From Zygnema cylindricum (lineage: Eukaryota > Streptophyta > Zygnematophyceae > Zygnematales > Zygnemataceae), in NCBI GenBank assembly GCA_037447655.1, contig JBBHKE010001878.1:64001-75580 (forward strand): 11,580 nucleotides of DNA, read 5' to 3'. Shown piece by piece: positions 1 to 7,520 of the stretch; positions within the stretch are counted from its first letter, which is position 1; every line of letters starts with the position of its first letter. The notes under the pieces were generated by a model. The model ran no database searches and was not told where the DNA came from. It saw only the letters and a list, made by a program, of their open reading frames with translations. The position numbers and the translations under genes were made by a program.

Positions 1-1
1 T

Positions 2-655
2 GATTATATTCGATGTGCTCAAGGTAAAACACACAGATTACCCTTTCCTAAAACAACCACCTATAAGGGAGAAAATATTCTAGATCTAGTACACACAGAT
101 ATTTGGGGACCAGCTAAAGTGCCCTCACCGGGGAAGAAGAGATTTATGATGACTATCACTGATGATTGGTCTCACTATTCCCGGGTGTATTTTAAAAAAA
201 AAAAGTCTGAAGCTCAAGATTATTTTAGACAATATAAAGCATTGAGCGAAAAACTCCACGAAACTCCAATCAAGAGAATAAGGAGTGACAATGGTGGAGA
301 GTATACTTCTCACCAGTTTGAGGATTTTTTGAGGGAAGATGGGGTCCAACACCAAAAGACAGTTCCAGAAAACCCGGAACAGAATGGGGTAGCTGAAAGG
401 TTAAATAGAACACTAAGTGATAGTGCTAGAAGTATGTTGTCAGATAAGAAGATAGGAAAAAGGTTTTGGCAGAAGCAATGAACTGTGCTAATAACCTCAA
501 AAATAGAGTTCTTACTTCAACTATAAAAGATCAAACACCTTATGAGAGATGGACAGGCCGGAAACCAGACATATCTCACTTAAAGGTTTTTGGCAGTAAA
601 GTATTCAGTCTAGATACAAATCGGTCTAATTGGAAGCTAGATCCTAAAGGAAAAC
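2..655 (+). pseudogene. Copia integrase remnant (end of zinc region, catalytic core, C-terminal part)
   Basis: The integrase inserts element cDNA into the genome. The frame is open from base 2. It begins with the last cysteine of the HHCC zinc module (RCAQGK at 11-28), followed by the usual HRLPFP. The catalytic triad is intact. The first Asp lies in HTDIWGP (codon 98-100), the second in RSDNGGEY (codon 287-289) and the Glu in QNGVAER (codon 395-397). That leaves 35 residues between the second Asp and the Glu, the D,D-35-E spacing of retroviral-type integrases. The first break is at about 467, just before the AEAMN segment, and ends the first frame at 481. A second frame then carries TPYERW, GRKPD and KVFGSK, all typical of copia, up to about 655. 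The C-terminal LLGYDED region continues in a third frame. Confidence 0.95.
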
Positions 656-656
656 A

Positions 657-1142
657 GGATACTTATTAGGATATGATGAGGATGTTAAAGGATATAGAGT
701 TTATGATCTAAAAAGGGAAGATATAATCTTAGTAAAGCATCTAGTAGTTATGGATGAAAGAAAATCCGTGGATCCCTTCAAATATACAAAGTCAGTAAAA
801 ATCAGATTTGAGTCAGAAAATTCCGATGACTTTGAGCTTCCTAACTATCCAAGTTTTAGAGAAGATGACATTCTTGCAGGTACAAATCACAACGAAAAGA
901 ACTCGGCTGTGGAAACTCCAGTGACAACTCTACCCGAAGCGGAAGACGTGGTGGAAATTGATTCGGAATCACGGGATAGGGGAGAAACCGAGATTGTTCG
1001 AAATAATCCACGAGAACCATTTATTCCGGCCTAAGATTTTGAGGGGGGAAGGAGAAGTAGCAAAAGACTGCAAGAAAAACAAGTTAATAACAAGGTAACT
1101 AAACTATCTCATCAAGATGAACCTCAAACCTAAAGAGAGGCG
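657..1142 (+). pseudogene. Integrase C-terminus to RT linker of copia pol, with two stops
   Basis: The third frame carries GYDEDVKGYRVYD at about 672-710, the copia integrase C-terminal motif. A long acidic, low-conservation linker follows, rich in Glu, Asp and Ser, as is usual between INT and RT. Stops at 1032-1034 and 1131-1133 interrupt it, but the same frame continues on both sides of each, so these are nonsense substitutions and not frame changes. The segment runs straight into the reverse transcriptase start near 1143 (REAM... WKIAINEEM). An open subsegment at 750-1034 could be mistaken for a separate small gene. Its frame and position show it to be the linker. Confidence 0.85.
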
Positions 1143-1822
1143 ATGACTTGTCTAGAAAGAAATCGGTGGAAGATAGCCATCAATGAGGAGATGGCCTCAA
1201 TTATGGCAGCCGATACTTGGGAGGTGGTGGATTGTCCACCTAACCGTAAACCAATCGGTTGTAAGTGGGTTTTCAAATTAAAACTGAACCTAGATAACAC
1301 AATCGAGCGCTACAAAGCCCGACTAGTGGCAAAGGGATTTACACTAAAGGAGGGAATTGACTACGAGGAAACCTATGGCCCAGTGGTCAGATTTCCCTCC
1401 GTCGGCATACTTCTCAGCTTGGCAGCAGCGGAAGACATAGAAGTGCACCAGATGGACATCAAAACAACCTTTTTGCATGGAGAATTGGAAGAGGAGATCT
1501 TCATGCGACAACCCGAAGGGCTTGTGGAGGAAGGAGAGGATAGTAAGGTATGCCGACTGATTAAATCTCTTTATGGTTTGAAACAGGCTCCTCGACAGTG
1601 GAATAAGAAGCTTGATGAGTTTCTTACCGGTCTGGGATATATTCGGATCAGCTCAGGTCACTCAATCTATGTTTTCGAAGATGAGGAAGGTTTGATATTT
1701 ATTACAATTTATGTTGATGATTTGCTTATTTTAAGTAAATCGATGAAAAAAAATAATAAATTGAAAACCGATCTTAATGGGAGATTTGAAATGAAGGATA
1801 TGGGGGAAGCAAAATATATTTG
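1143..1822 (+). pseudogene. Copia reverse transcriptase domain, mostly open
   Basis: This domain copies element RNA into cDNA. The order of motifs is standard for Ty1/copia: the NEEM and DTWEVVD entry region, then IGCKWVFKLK, then ERYKARLVAKGF. Motif A follows in QMDIKTTFLHG (catalytic Asp at 1455-1457), then LYGLKQAPRQW at about 1570-1602, and the YVDD active site at 1710-1721. All three catalytic aspartates are present. The frame stays open for 230 codons and then breaks near 1820, so the polypeptide ends at 1835 instead of entering the connection region. KTTFLHG replaces the usual KTAFLHG. The domain is the best-preserved part of the element and the most useful for lineage placement. Confidence 0.96.
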
Positions 1823-2703
1823 GGAATTCAAGTAGAAAGAGACCGAAAAAGAAAGATTATAAGATTGACTCAAAAGAAAGCAATAGGGAACATGCTTGAA
1901 AAATTTCAGATGGATAAAACTAATAGTTGTACAACTCCAATGAAGTTGAAGAAAGGAAGTGAGGGGAGTGAGGAAGAAGGAGTCATAGTCATAGACTAGG
2001 AATTATCTCCTGAAGAACAGAAGTTCATGCAGATCATTCTTTACAGACAAGTAGTGGGAAGTCTAATCTATTTTATGAATTGTACCCTGCCGGATTTAGT
2101 TGCAGCTGTAGGAGTGCTGAGTAGAAGTCTAAATGCTCCCACTAAGAGGGATTGGGAGGCAGCTAAGAGAGTCCTTAGATATTTGATAGGAACTAGGGAT
2201 CTATGGTTGCATTTGGGTGGGGAGAATACTGACATAACTACTTGGAGTGATGCCTGTTATGGTGATGCTCCGATGAGGAGATGCACTTCTAGATATGTAT
2301 TATATGTGGGTGATGGGGCTTGCTGTTAGAGTAGCAAACAACAAAAAGTTATTGCTCAGTCCACCATGGAGGCTGAGTATATTGCCTCTTGCTCTGCTGT
2401 AAAAGAATTGATGTGGGTCAAGTCTTTGCATGGTGAGCTTAGTCACCTTAAGAGTGGTGTGCAGAATTTTTTTTTGTGATATTCATGCAGCAATCGCTAT
2501 TTCTGCCAATCCTAAACATCATTTTAAAGACAAACACATGGAACTCAGACTCAGCTTTGTTAGAGAGAAAGTAGAAAAACAAAATCAGTTTAGAGTACAA
2601 ACCAGATAGTGAGATTGTAGCAAATATGATGACCAAACCTGTGCCTTCCCCTAAGCTAATTTTCCGTAGGGAGAAGTGTGGTCTGAAATTAAAGATTGAC
2701 TAG
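1823..2703 (+). pseudogene. Copia connection and RNase H domain remnant
   Basis: RNase H removes the RNA strand during reverse transcription. After the break near 1820 the frame resumes with GIQVERD and runs through the connection region. It crosses a stop at 1997-1999 and enters YRQVVGSLIYF at about 2042. RNase H residues are recognisable: Asp in WSDACYGD (about 2252), Glu in STMEAEYIA (about 2365) and Asp in CDIHAA (about 2478). A stop at 2327-2329 falls where the family usually has Trp before the SSKQQK segment. Two further frame changes at homopolymers (2467-2475 and 2577-2584) separate the NPKHH and MMTKPVP segments. The C-terminus reads CGLKLKID, then stop. The same tail occurs in the element at the right edge of the window. 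Confidence 0.93.
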
Positions 2704-2716
2704 AAATTAAGGGGAG
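2704..2716 (+). promoter_or_regulatory. Polypurine tract (plus-strand priming site) of the left copia element
   Basis: The purine-rich run AAATTAAGGGGAG lies between the pol stop codon and the first TG of the LTR, exactly where the RNase H-resistant plus-strand primer of an LTR retrotransposon sits. The matching tract at 11517-11529 on the other strand differs at one position, which supports both calls. Confidence 0.9.
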
Positions 2717-3004
2717 TGTAGAAATTAACGGTCCATTTTAAGTATTTTCTAGGTCTAAATAGAAATATAGAAAGAAGCCGAGGCAGTCTACCTCTAACTT
2801 CTCTCTCCAACTCTCAAACTTGTCGCAGTCACTGAGAAATTGGAGAGGGAGCTAGAGCCATGGCTACCTAGGCTATCTAGAGGTATACGGGAAATTTATA
2901 TTAGTTAGGGGTTTATTTACTGAAAGGTATGTGCCGGCCACAGGATTTGATCCTGGAACCTACTGGCCGACAGACAGCCGGTAGCCCTAGCCGTTAATTC
3001 TAGA
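2717..3004 (+). repeat. 3' LTR of the left copia element (proposed limits)
   Basis: The LTR starts TGTAGAAATTAACGG right after the polypurine tract. At 2991-3004 the sequence CCGTTAATTCTAGA is the near-perfect inverse of that start, which gives 288 bp bounded by unusually long inverted ends. The last dinucleotide is GA where CA is expected. It shares the 17-mer TATTTTCTAGGTCTAAA (2743-2759) with the right LTR (11475-11491), plus a second block around the GCCATGGC palindrome (2820-2875 with 11351-11404). The start is firm. The end is inferred, because homology with the other copy continues beyond it, so the true LTR could be longer. The 5' LTR is outside the window. Confidence 0.75.
2936..2999 (-). 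other. tRNA-like segment inside the LTR, antisense to the element (weak copy)
   Basis: On the - strand, GGATCAAATCC (2943-2953) resembles a tRNA T-arm/B box and sits in a stem flanked by CAGG and CCTG. TAGGGCTACCGG (2978-2989) is a poor A-box match 36 nt upstream. By itself this is weak. It gains support because the homologous place in the right LTR has a much better A box and B box pair. No complete cloverleaf can be drawn. Confidence 0.35.
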
Positions 3005-3114
3005 ACTAGTGTTACGTAATATAGGGTTTGATATTTACTTAAACATTAACACGTAGGATTATTCATTTAACTGAAACTATTTACGAAGACATAGATCCGG
3101 TAATGTATAAGTAC
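3005..3114. other. AT-rich junction segment between LTR and inverted arm
   Basis: About 110 bp without coding signal. The right-hand copy has only about 20 bp at the homologous place (11141-11161), so this is either an insertion here or a deletion there. The first five bases after the proposed LTR end, ACTAG, would be the target-site duplication if the LTR limit is right. The partner copy lies outside the window. Confidence 0.4.
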
Positions 3115-3770
3115 GGATAACGATACGGACAAGAAATCAATACCGCGCATTTATTTCTTTAGTGAAACGAATACCGCACATGTATTTATTACGGCTATGA
3201 TTAAATTCGAATTTAATCGCACGGCCGGAATTAGCGCCGAGATCGCGGAAGAAGATTTTGGCCGTTTGTGGCGATCGCCACATCGGATGACACGTGGCAA
3301 AATTACATTGGATCGTGGTATCTCCGGAGATTATGGCACCGAATCTGGATATGACATGTGTTGACATTTAAGCCATGTCGTACAATGTCCGTACATAAAG
3401 TACACTAGCAGCTGTACTTTTGCATACGGAACTGTAATCTGATTGGTTCCTTACATCAGTAGATAGAGTTTGTGAGAGAGATAGGACTTAGAAAAATTAG
3501 GAGATAGGACCCTCTCTTTCAGAGAGCTTCTGTACAAAAGGTCAACTTTGACCCTCCAAAACTTACTACTCGAGGAGCAAATTTAGAGATTCTTTTTGCT
3601 ATCGACTCAGGGGAGTCTTGCCTTCACAGGGGTGTAGGTGGTCAGAGTTTTTGTCTACCAGGGTGGTAGTTGTTTTTGTTGAAACACAAAGGGGTCAGAG
3701 ATATCCTAGAGGTTTTTTGGAAGCTGTCCACTCTGAGGACTTATGGAGGTCTCAGAGTTTCAATGTGGAG
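3115..3770. repeat. Left arm of the large inverted repeat (non-LTR part)
   Basis: Read against the reverse complement of 10515-11140, this stretch aligns along most of its length at roughly 60-70% identity by eye. Anchors are CGCCGAGATC near 3235, GATTGGTT near 3441, CAGTAGATAG near 3458, CTTTTTGCTA at 3592-3601 and ACAGGGGTGTAG near 3626. Small open frames here (for example 3137-3367 on - and 3618-3815 on +) do not keep frame with the other copy, so I do not call genes. Two hairpins are preserved between the copies (3389-3429 and 3604-3617). The family is not recognised. It could be part of a long LTR, a terminal inverted repeat of a larger element, or flanking DNA duplicated together with the copia element. 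Confidence 0.8.
3389..3429. other. Two-stem hairpin, preserved in the other arm
   Basis: The outer stem CCGTA/TACGG (3389-3393, 3425-3429) and inner stem AAAGTACA/TGTACTTT (3397-3404, 3413-3420) are separated by a small internal loop and close on an 8-nt loop. The right arm has the same layout at 10836-10888, with the same inner stem and a different but still complementary outer stem. Confidence 0.6.
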
Positions 3771-3861
3771 GTTCGAATGGATTCATGGATTGGGGGAGCA
3801 AACGAACGGATATAATTTAAGTGATGTAAAAGACTCACTGAGTGCGGGTACAAGCACTGAC

Positions 3862-4064
3862 AAATGGACGGCGGATCGCGAAGCAATGCGATGTTGAATA
3901 AACGAAATGTTCAAATAGACACCGCCGATACTGCGCAGTTGCGACGCAAATAGGACAACGCAACTGCGGTTATTTTGGATGAATATGCGTTGCCAGTACG
4001 GAGCAGCTGCGACGTAAACGAGTCAATGCAGCTGCGATTACCTTGATACGGGCCGCACGGACAA
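3862..4064. repeat. Three ~68-bp tandem repeats with paired palindromes, CpG-rich
   Basis: Units begin near 3862, 3929 and 3997, and a fourth fades out after 4064. Unit 2 has GCAGTTGC (3935-3942) and its inverse GCAACTGC (3960-3967), part of a perfect 10-bp stem. Unit 3 has GCAGCTGC twice (4003-4010, 4028-4035) at the same 25-bp offset. The units are diverged but the stem-forming layout is kept. Unit 1 has only a short ATCGC/GCGAT stem. Function is unknown. Subterminal repeat regions of DNA transposons look like this. Confidence 0.6.
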
Positions 4065-4080
4065 AACAACTGACGAAGCT

Positions 4081-4836
4081 GCGGATAATATGACTAGTAT
4101 AGATTATGAGTAATGATATTTACATAGTGGTAGCTTGGTTTTTGACGTACGAAGATTGTGGAGATGTCGGTGTAAGTATTATGTACAACAAAGGTATGTC
4201 TCTTTGCTAATTAGTTATTAGTGTAGATTTGTTCGGTCGGACATACCTCAAACTATTCGGGTATACTTACGATAGTTTAGGTAGATGGTAGATACAGTAC
4301 AACTGGTATGCCTCCGTACATTCAGTAGTGAACTCTCTGAGTATAACTTGTAGGACTTAGAATTTTTTGAGTATCACAGTCAAGTTTAATCAAAGCAACG
4401 GCATACTGTTTTCTGCATCTTTGACCTGTTGGTGTGATCACCCTGTTTGGTGTTTCATGTGAAACTTTGTGAAGTTATTTTATGATATAGAATATATATG
4501 TGTGTACAGTTTCATTCTATTCTGTTTTCTCTGTAATATTCTGTGTGAGGTCTAAGTGGTTAGTTTGTGAAGCTGTCAACTGTTTTTGTGAAACTCTAGA
4601 GCTTATATCTTCTAAATTCCTTGGTGGATTTGGTTGTAACTTTGGGAGCTTATAGTGTCTATAGTATACTGCCTATTGGTGCAATTTGAGGGTAGTTTAT
4701 TTATTTTGGAGTAATCTGTGCTGTCTGAAACACTGCTGTTTGAGGGGTAGTCTGTGGTGCTTCCGAGGGTAATCCATGGTTGAAATAGGCTATAGACAAC
4801 ACCCAGAGGTCCCAGGCAAAATGTGAAGCGGAAACC
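4081..4836. other. AT-rich stretch, no gene recognised
   Basis: About 750 bp with frequent stops in all frames and T-rich runs (for example around 4450-4640). There is a short TA/TG-rich patch near 4485-4505. I see no convincing open frame, tRNA, splice structure or repeat. It may be untranslated or intergenic sequence upstream of the open frame that follows. Confidence 0.5.
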
Positions 4837-4872
4837 GTGGCTAGGAAAAAGGAAAGAAGAAACCTAGACGCC

Positions 4873-5547
4873 ATGGAGGAGAGCCTAAGCCTTAGACTCA
4901 TAGAAGACGTGTTAACCTATGGCAGCCTGAAGAGGAAAGAAAAGGACTTAGAAGAAATCCTAAGTGAAACCCTAAGGGAGAAGGATGTCAGACAGGAAAT
5001 TCCCAAAAGACAAAATGAACTTGTATTTCAAAGTACTAACTGTTTTATGATTGAAAAAAGTACACGACGTACCTTTGTGAGCGTGCGTCGAAGGCGCAAA
5101 ATACCTTTGGAGTCGTACTTTGGGAATTGTCGAAGTTTAATCGCCGCAGCGAGCAAAACAATCGAACGACCAAATTTCATCAAGTCGCTCGAACGACATC
5201 TTGGAAATTTTGCGACGAAACAGACAGTACCGATTGGATGTCACACATTGGAAATCCACGGTCGAAGCGAAACAAAACATTATGTTCCTTGTTCAACGAG
5301 GACAAAAGACACATCAAATTGTCCCAGATTTAATACGTTGGCATGTGCAAAAAGCGCCATCGACGCAGTGACATTAGGCGCCAAACGCGCCCCAATTGGT
5401 CATACTTTGACGAAAGGTCATATTTGGACCATAGGTGGTCCCCACGGGATCATATTTCAAACAAAATCACAATCAGTACAAGTCAATGGAGCGAAATTTC
5501 ATATCGACTTCAAATCGCCTCAAATATACAGCGACAAATTTTTATAA
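4873..5547 (+). CDS. Unrecognised open reading frame, 224 codons, possibly not a real gene
   Basis: This is the longest open frame outside the copia pol. The frame is open from 4837 (a GTG), but the first ATG is at 4873 in the favourable context GCCATGG, so I start there. The first ~55 residues are highly charged with regular Leu and Ile (SLSLRLIEDVL, KDLEEILSETLREKD) and could form a coiled coil. From about residue 65 the protein becomes Arg/Lys/Thr-rich with scattered Cys and His and no motif I know. Composition changes inside the frame: the DNA is purine-rich before about 5020 and CpG-rich after, which suggests two unrelated pieces joined. Another frame is also fairly open over 5127-5333. 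No signal peptide, membrane segment or known domain is visible. It could be a decayed gag-like protein, an exon, or chance. Confidence 0.3.
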   Translation: MEESLSLRLIEDVLTYGSLKRKEKDLEEILSETLREKDVRQEIPKRQNELVFQSTNCFMIEKSTRRTFVSVRRRRKIPLESYFGNCRSLIAAASKTIERPNFIKSLERHLGNFATKQTVPIGCHTLEIHGRSETKHYVPCSTRTKDTSNCPRFNTLACAKSAIDAVTLGAKRAPIGHTLTKGHIWTIGGPHGIIFQTKSQSVQVNGAKFHIDFKSPQIYSDKFL

Positions 5548-5830
5548 CGAGAAAATTATCGCGAGTTTTCTATTTTGACAAAAATCATCGATAACGATAT
5601 TGTATCGGATGTATCGCGTAAAGCTCGAGTGAGAGTGTTGGTTTTGGACGATTTTCAGCGATTGAACAATTCTGACGAAAGTACGGATTTGCATATGTGC
5701 GACGTGATGTGACGTGACGAATCGGAATGTACGGAATTGAACCGAACGACAACATGTTTGAATGAATGCTTTATGTACGGAATTGTGTACAGACGTGCGG
5801 CAATTTCTGGTGGACAATCAATGTGTAAAT
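5040..5830. repeat. CpG-rich region with short scattered repeats
   Basis: CG dinucleotides are frequent here compared with the AT-rich flanks. Short motifs recur, including TACCTTTG (near 5070 and 5101), CGAACGAC (near 5163 and 5189) and GTACGGAATTG (near 5730 and 5775). The first ~500 bp overlap the unrecognised open frame and the rest is non-coding. The pattern recalls the clustered short motifs near transposon ends, but I find no terminal inverted repeat, so the element type is open. Confidence 0.35.
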
Positions 5831-6171
5831 AGATTTAGATTGGACCACACTTTGGTGGCTTTTTTAGTGTAGACTCTTTGTTTGCATAGAAAAGACAAAG
5901 CAGAGTAGACAAAAAAATAACCCTTCATCCATCAATTTAGAGTGTCATGCATGTGTCAAATAACATGAAGGTGCATGCAATATCATCAGCTGTGCTCAAC
6001 TTAAACTCAAATGATATCGAGATATCGGAAATGAAATAAATCATAAAAGTAAAAATGGGTAAATACAACAACAGGCAAGGTGGAAGAAAAAGAAAGGTCA
6101 ACGACTTAGCTGGTTATGGTTAGGTCGGTTTATCTTACTAAGCCGATGGATGACCACTAGGCCCCACAGTC

Positions 6172-6179
6172 TATTTATA
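6172..6179 (-). promoter_or_regulatory. TATA-box-like site
   Basis: TATAAATA on the - strand, with a GATAAG motif about 25 bp upstream. No open frame or known transcript start follows, so this is a sequence match only. Confidence 0.2.
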
Positions 6180-6692
6180 CTCTTTGCAGGAGTTATCTTA
6201 TCAAGGATAATCTGAATTTATACTTAAATAGAATAAATCAAAGCATAAACAACCGAGATAGATAAATAAAAACCGAAAACGACAATATGCCCGACACTTA
6301 TGAGGTTTGAGATAACCAAACTCAAAAGATGCGCAAAAGCTAAATGGAAATAAATACACAATCACAATAAATAAATAAAACACAACAATAATCCCAACAT
6401 GCAACTTCCACACTAATTAAAGTTCAGCCACAATCGGGAAAAGAAGTTTGTGTTGTGAGATCGCGGTCGAAATCCACTCAAAAAGATGAGAAAAGTGAAG
6501 GGAAACCGTGTAGGTCTTGGCCGAAGCCGTATAGATTAATTTGTAAGGCTTTCAAGATATTGATAATGTAATAGAAAACTAGACGCTTCACGCAAAGGCA
6601 GAAAATCGCCTCTAAGCTGTCCGGACAATTTTACAAATAAAAAGATGGCTGCAGAGAATCCTCAATACTGAAAATAAATCAAATGAATAATT

Positions 6693-6717
6693 CCTGCACT
6701 TGAAAATTGTGTGCAGG
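6693..6717. other. Hairpin, 7-bp perfect stem
   Basis: CCTGCAC (6693-6699) pairs with GTGCAGG (6711-6717) around an 11-nt loop. The stem can extend outward with one bulge. No downstream T run makes it look like a terminator. Confidence 0.45.
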
Positions 6718-6812
6718 GAATGATGCGAAATGAACTAAGTAACCAAAACTACGCCTAGCGAAAACAAGCCAATCAAAGTACAGCGTGCTAAGTAAATATT
6801 TGAGTCTAGTTT

Positions 6813-6840
6813 GGATTCGGCCAATAGGAGGCCGAAATCC
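6813..6840. other. Hairpin, 10-bp stem with one bulge
   Basis: GGATTCGGCC (6813-6822) pairs with GGCCGAAATCC (6830-6840) around a 7-nt loop, with a single unpaired A. Role unknown. Confidence 0.5.
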
Positions 6841-6903
6841 TATGCCCTTCGTTACAGAATCTATAACCTACGGATTAAAACCCTTCCTATCTACATGTGA
6901 ACG

Positions 6904-6926
6904 CGTGAACCTCCAAATGGTTCACG
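6904..6926. other. Hairpin, 8-bp perfect stem
   Basis: CGTGAACC (6904-6911) pairs with GGTTCACG (6919-6926) around a 7-nt loop. Role unknown. Confidence 0.5.
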
Positions 6927-6989
6927 ACTTAAAATAGTCCAATAACGTAGCTTCGTCAGAACTGACAGTCGCTTTGTCTGTCACACGTG

Positions 6990-7520
6990 TCAACGGTCCA
7001 GATGAGATATTACGAAAATCGTATACTTCGCGTCGACGGTCGAGATGCTCCCTCGCGCTAAATGATTCCAAATTGTCGTCGGCCGGGATTTCGGGAAATG
7101 AACGTAGGTACGGTAGGACCGAAGGTACGATCCAATTTGTAGTCGCGGAAATTCCGAAAAAGGTAAGTTGTACGGTTTACGTGGAATCACCAAAGTAGCC
7201 GTCGGCGGAAATCGCGGGCGATAGATGTGGTACGGAATAATTATTTGCACCGACGTGAATTCGAATATGAGTCGTCGGCGGAAAATCCGGGAAATAAAAA
7301 CAGGTACGGCAGGACCGCAAGTACGATCCAATTTGTGGCCGCGAGAATTCCGGTCAACATGAATCGTACGGTCGACGAGAAATAATCAAATCCACTGTCG
7401 ACGGAAATCGCGGAAAATACACGTCGTACGGTAGGACCGCGGGTATGGTCCAAATCATCATCCCGAAAATCACAAAAAATGTAGGTCGTACGGTACACGT
7501 CGTACGGTCCTGCGAAACCC
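6990..7520. repeat. CpG-rich tandem array, ~62-bp monomers in ~125-bp dimers
   Basis: Dimers begin near 7075, 7271 and 7397, each about 125 bp, with a single-monomer copy at about 7198-7270 and a diverged partial unit at 6990-7074. Shared landmarks are GTCGGCGGAAATCGCGG, GTACGGTAGGACCG and GTACGATCCAATTTGT (first monomer), and GCGGAAATTCCG then GTACGGT (second monomer). The two monomers of a dimer also resemble each other, which gives the 62-bp base period. Several overlapping open frames on the - strand over this stretch are by-products of the repeat. The family is not recognised. Confidence 0.75.

Larger units (their letters stand above)
2..2703 (+). pseudogene. pol: Ty1/copia retrotransposon pol, 5'-truncated by the window and disabled
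   Basis: This is the downstream part of a copia polyprotein, which would supply integrase, reverse transcriptase and RNase H for copying and inserting the element. The domains run in the copia order INT-RT-RH. Gag, protease and the start of integrase lie left of the window. The reading frame is broken repeatedly. Frame changes lie near 467, 655, 1820, 2470 (in a run of nine T) and 2582 (in an A run). In-frame stops lie at 1032-1034, 1131-1133, 1997-1999 and 2327-2329. The natural stop is the TAG at 2701-2703, directly before the polypurine tract. Despite the breaks, the key catalytic motifs of all three enzymes are readable, so the breaks postdate function. The match to copia pol is seen directly. 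Inactivity is inferred from the lesions and is close to certain. Confidence 0.97.
5831..6989. other. AT-rich non-coding stretch with short hairpins
   Basis: About 1.15 kb with many stops. Visible structure is limited to three compact hairpins, listed separately at 6693-6717, 6813-6840 and 6904-6926. There is also a TATA-like site on the - strand (6172-6179) and a loose inverted repeat around 5865-5920. No gene is recognised. Confidence 0.5.

Noticed and set aside
2448-2636. Open frame on the - strand
   Set aside because: Antisense shadow of the copia RNase H region.
3137-3367. Open frame on the - strand, with an open frame at the corresponding place in the other arm (10889-11158, +)
   Set aside because: Both copies are open and share a short RDLG/KDLG stretch, which first suggested a conserved gene. 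Base alignment shows the frame shifting between the copies in at least two places, so coding constraint is not supported.
3604-3640. Helitron 3' end (hairpin followed by CTRR)
   Set aside because: The hairpin is there, but no CTRR terminus lies about 10 bp after it and no TC start or Rep/helicase is visible.
3618-3897. Two overlapping open frames on the + strand
   Set aside because: Short, inside and beyond the non-coding inverted arm, no motif, not kept in the other arm.
3862-4064. CRISPR-like array
   Set aside because: Units are diverged, contiguous and lack the identical-repeat/unique-spacer pattern. The context is eukaryotic.
4837-4872. GTG as start of the unrecognised open frame
   Set aside because: A eukaryotic gene would be expected to start at ATG. 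The first ATG, at 4873, has a favourable context.
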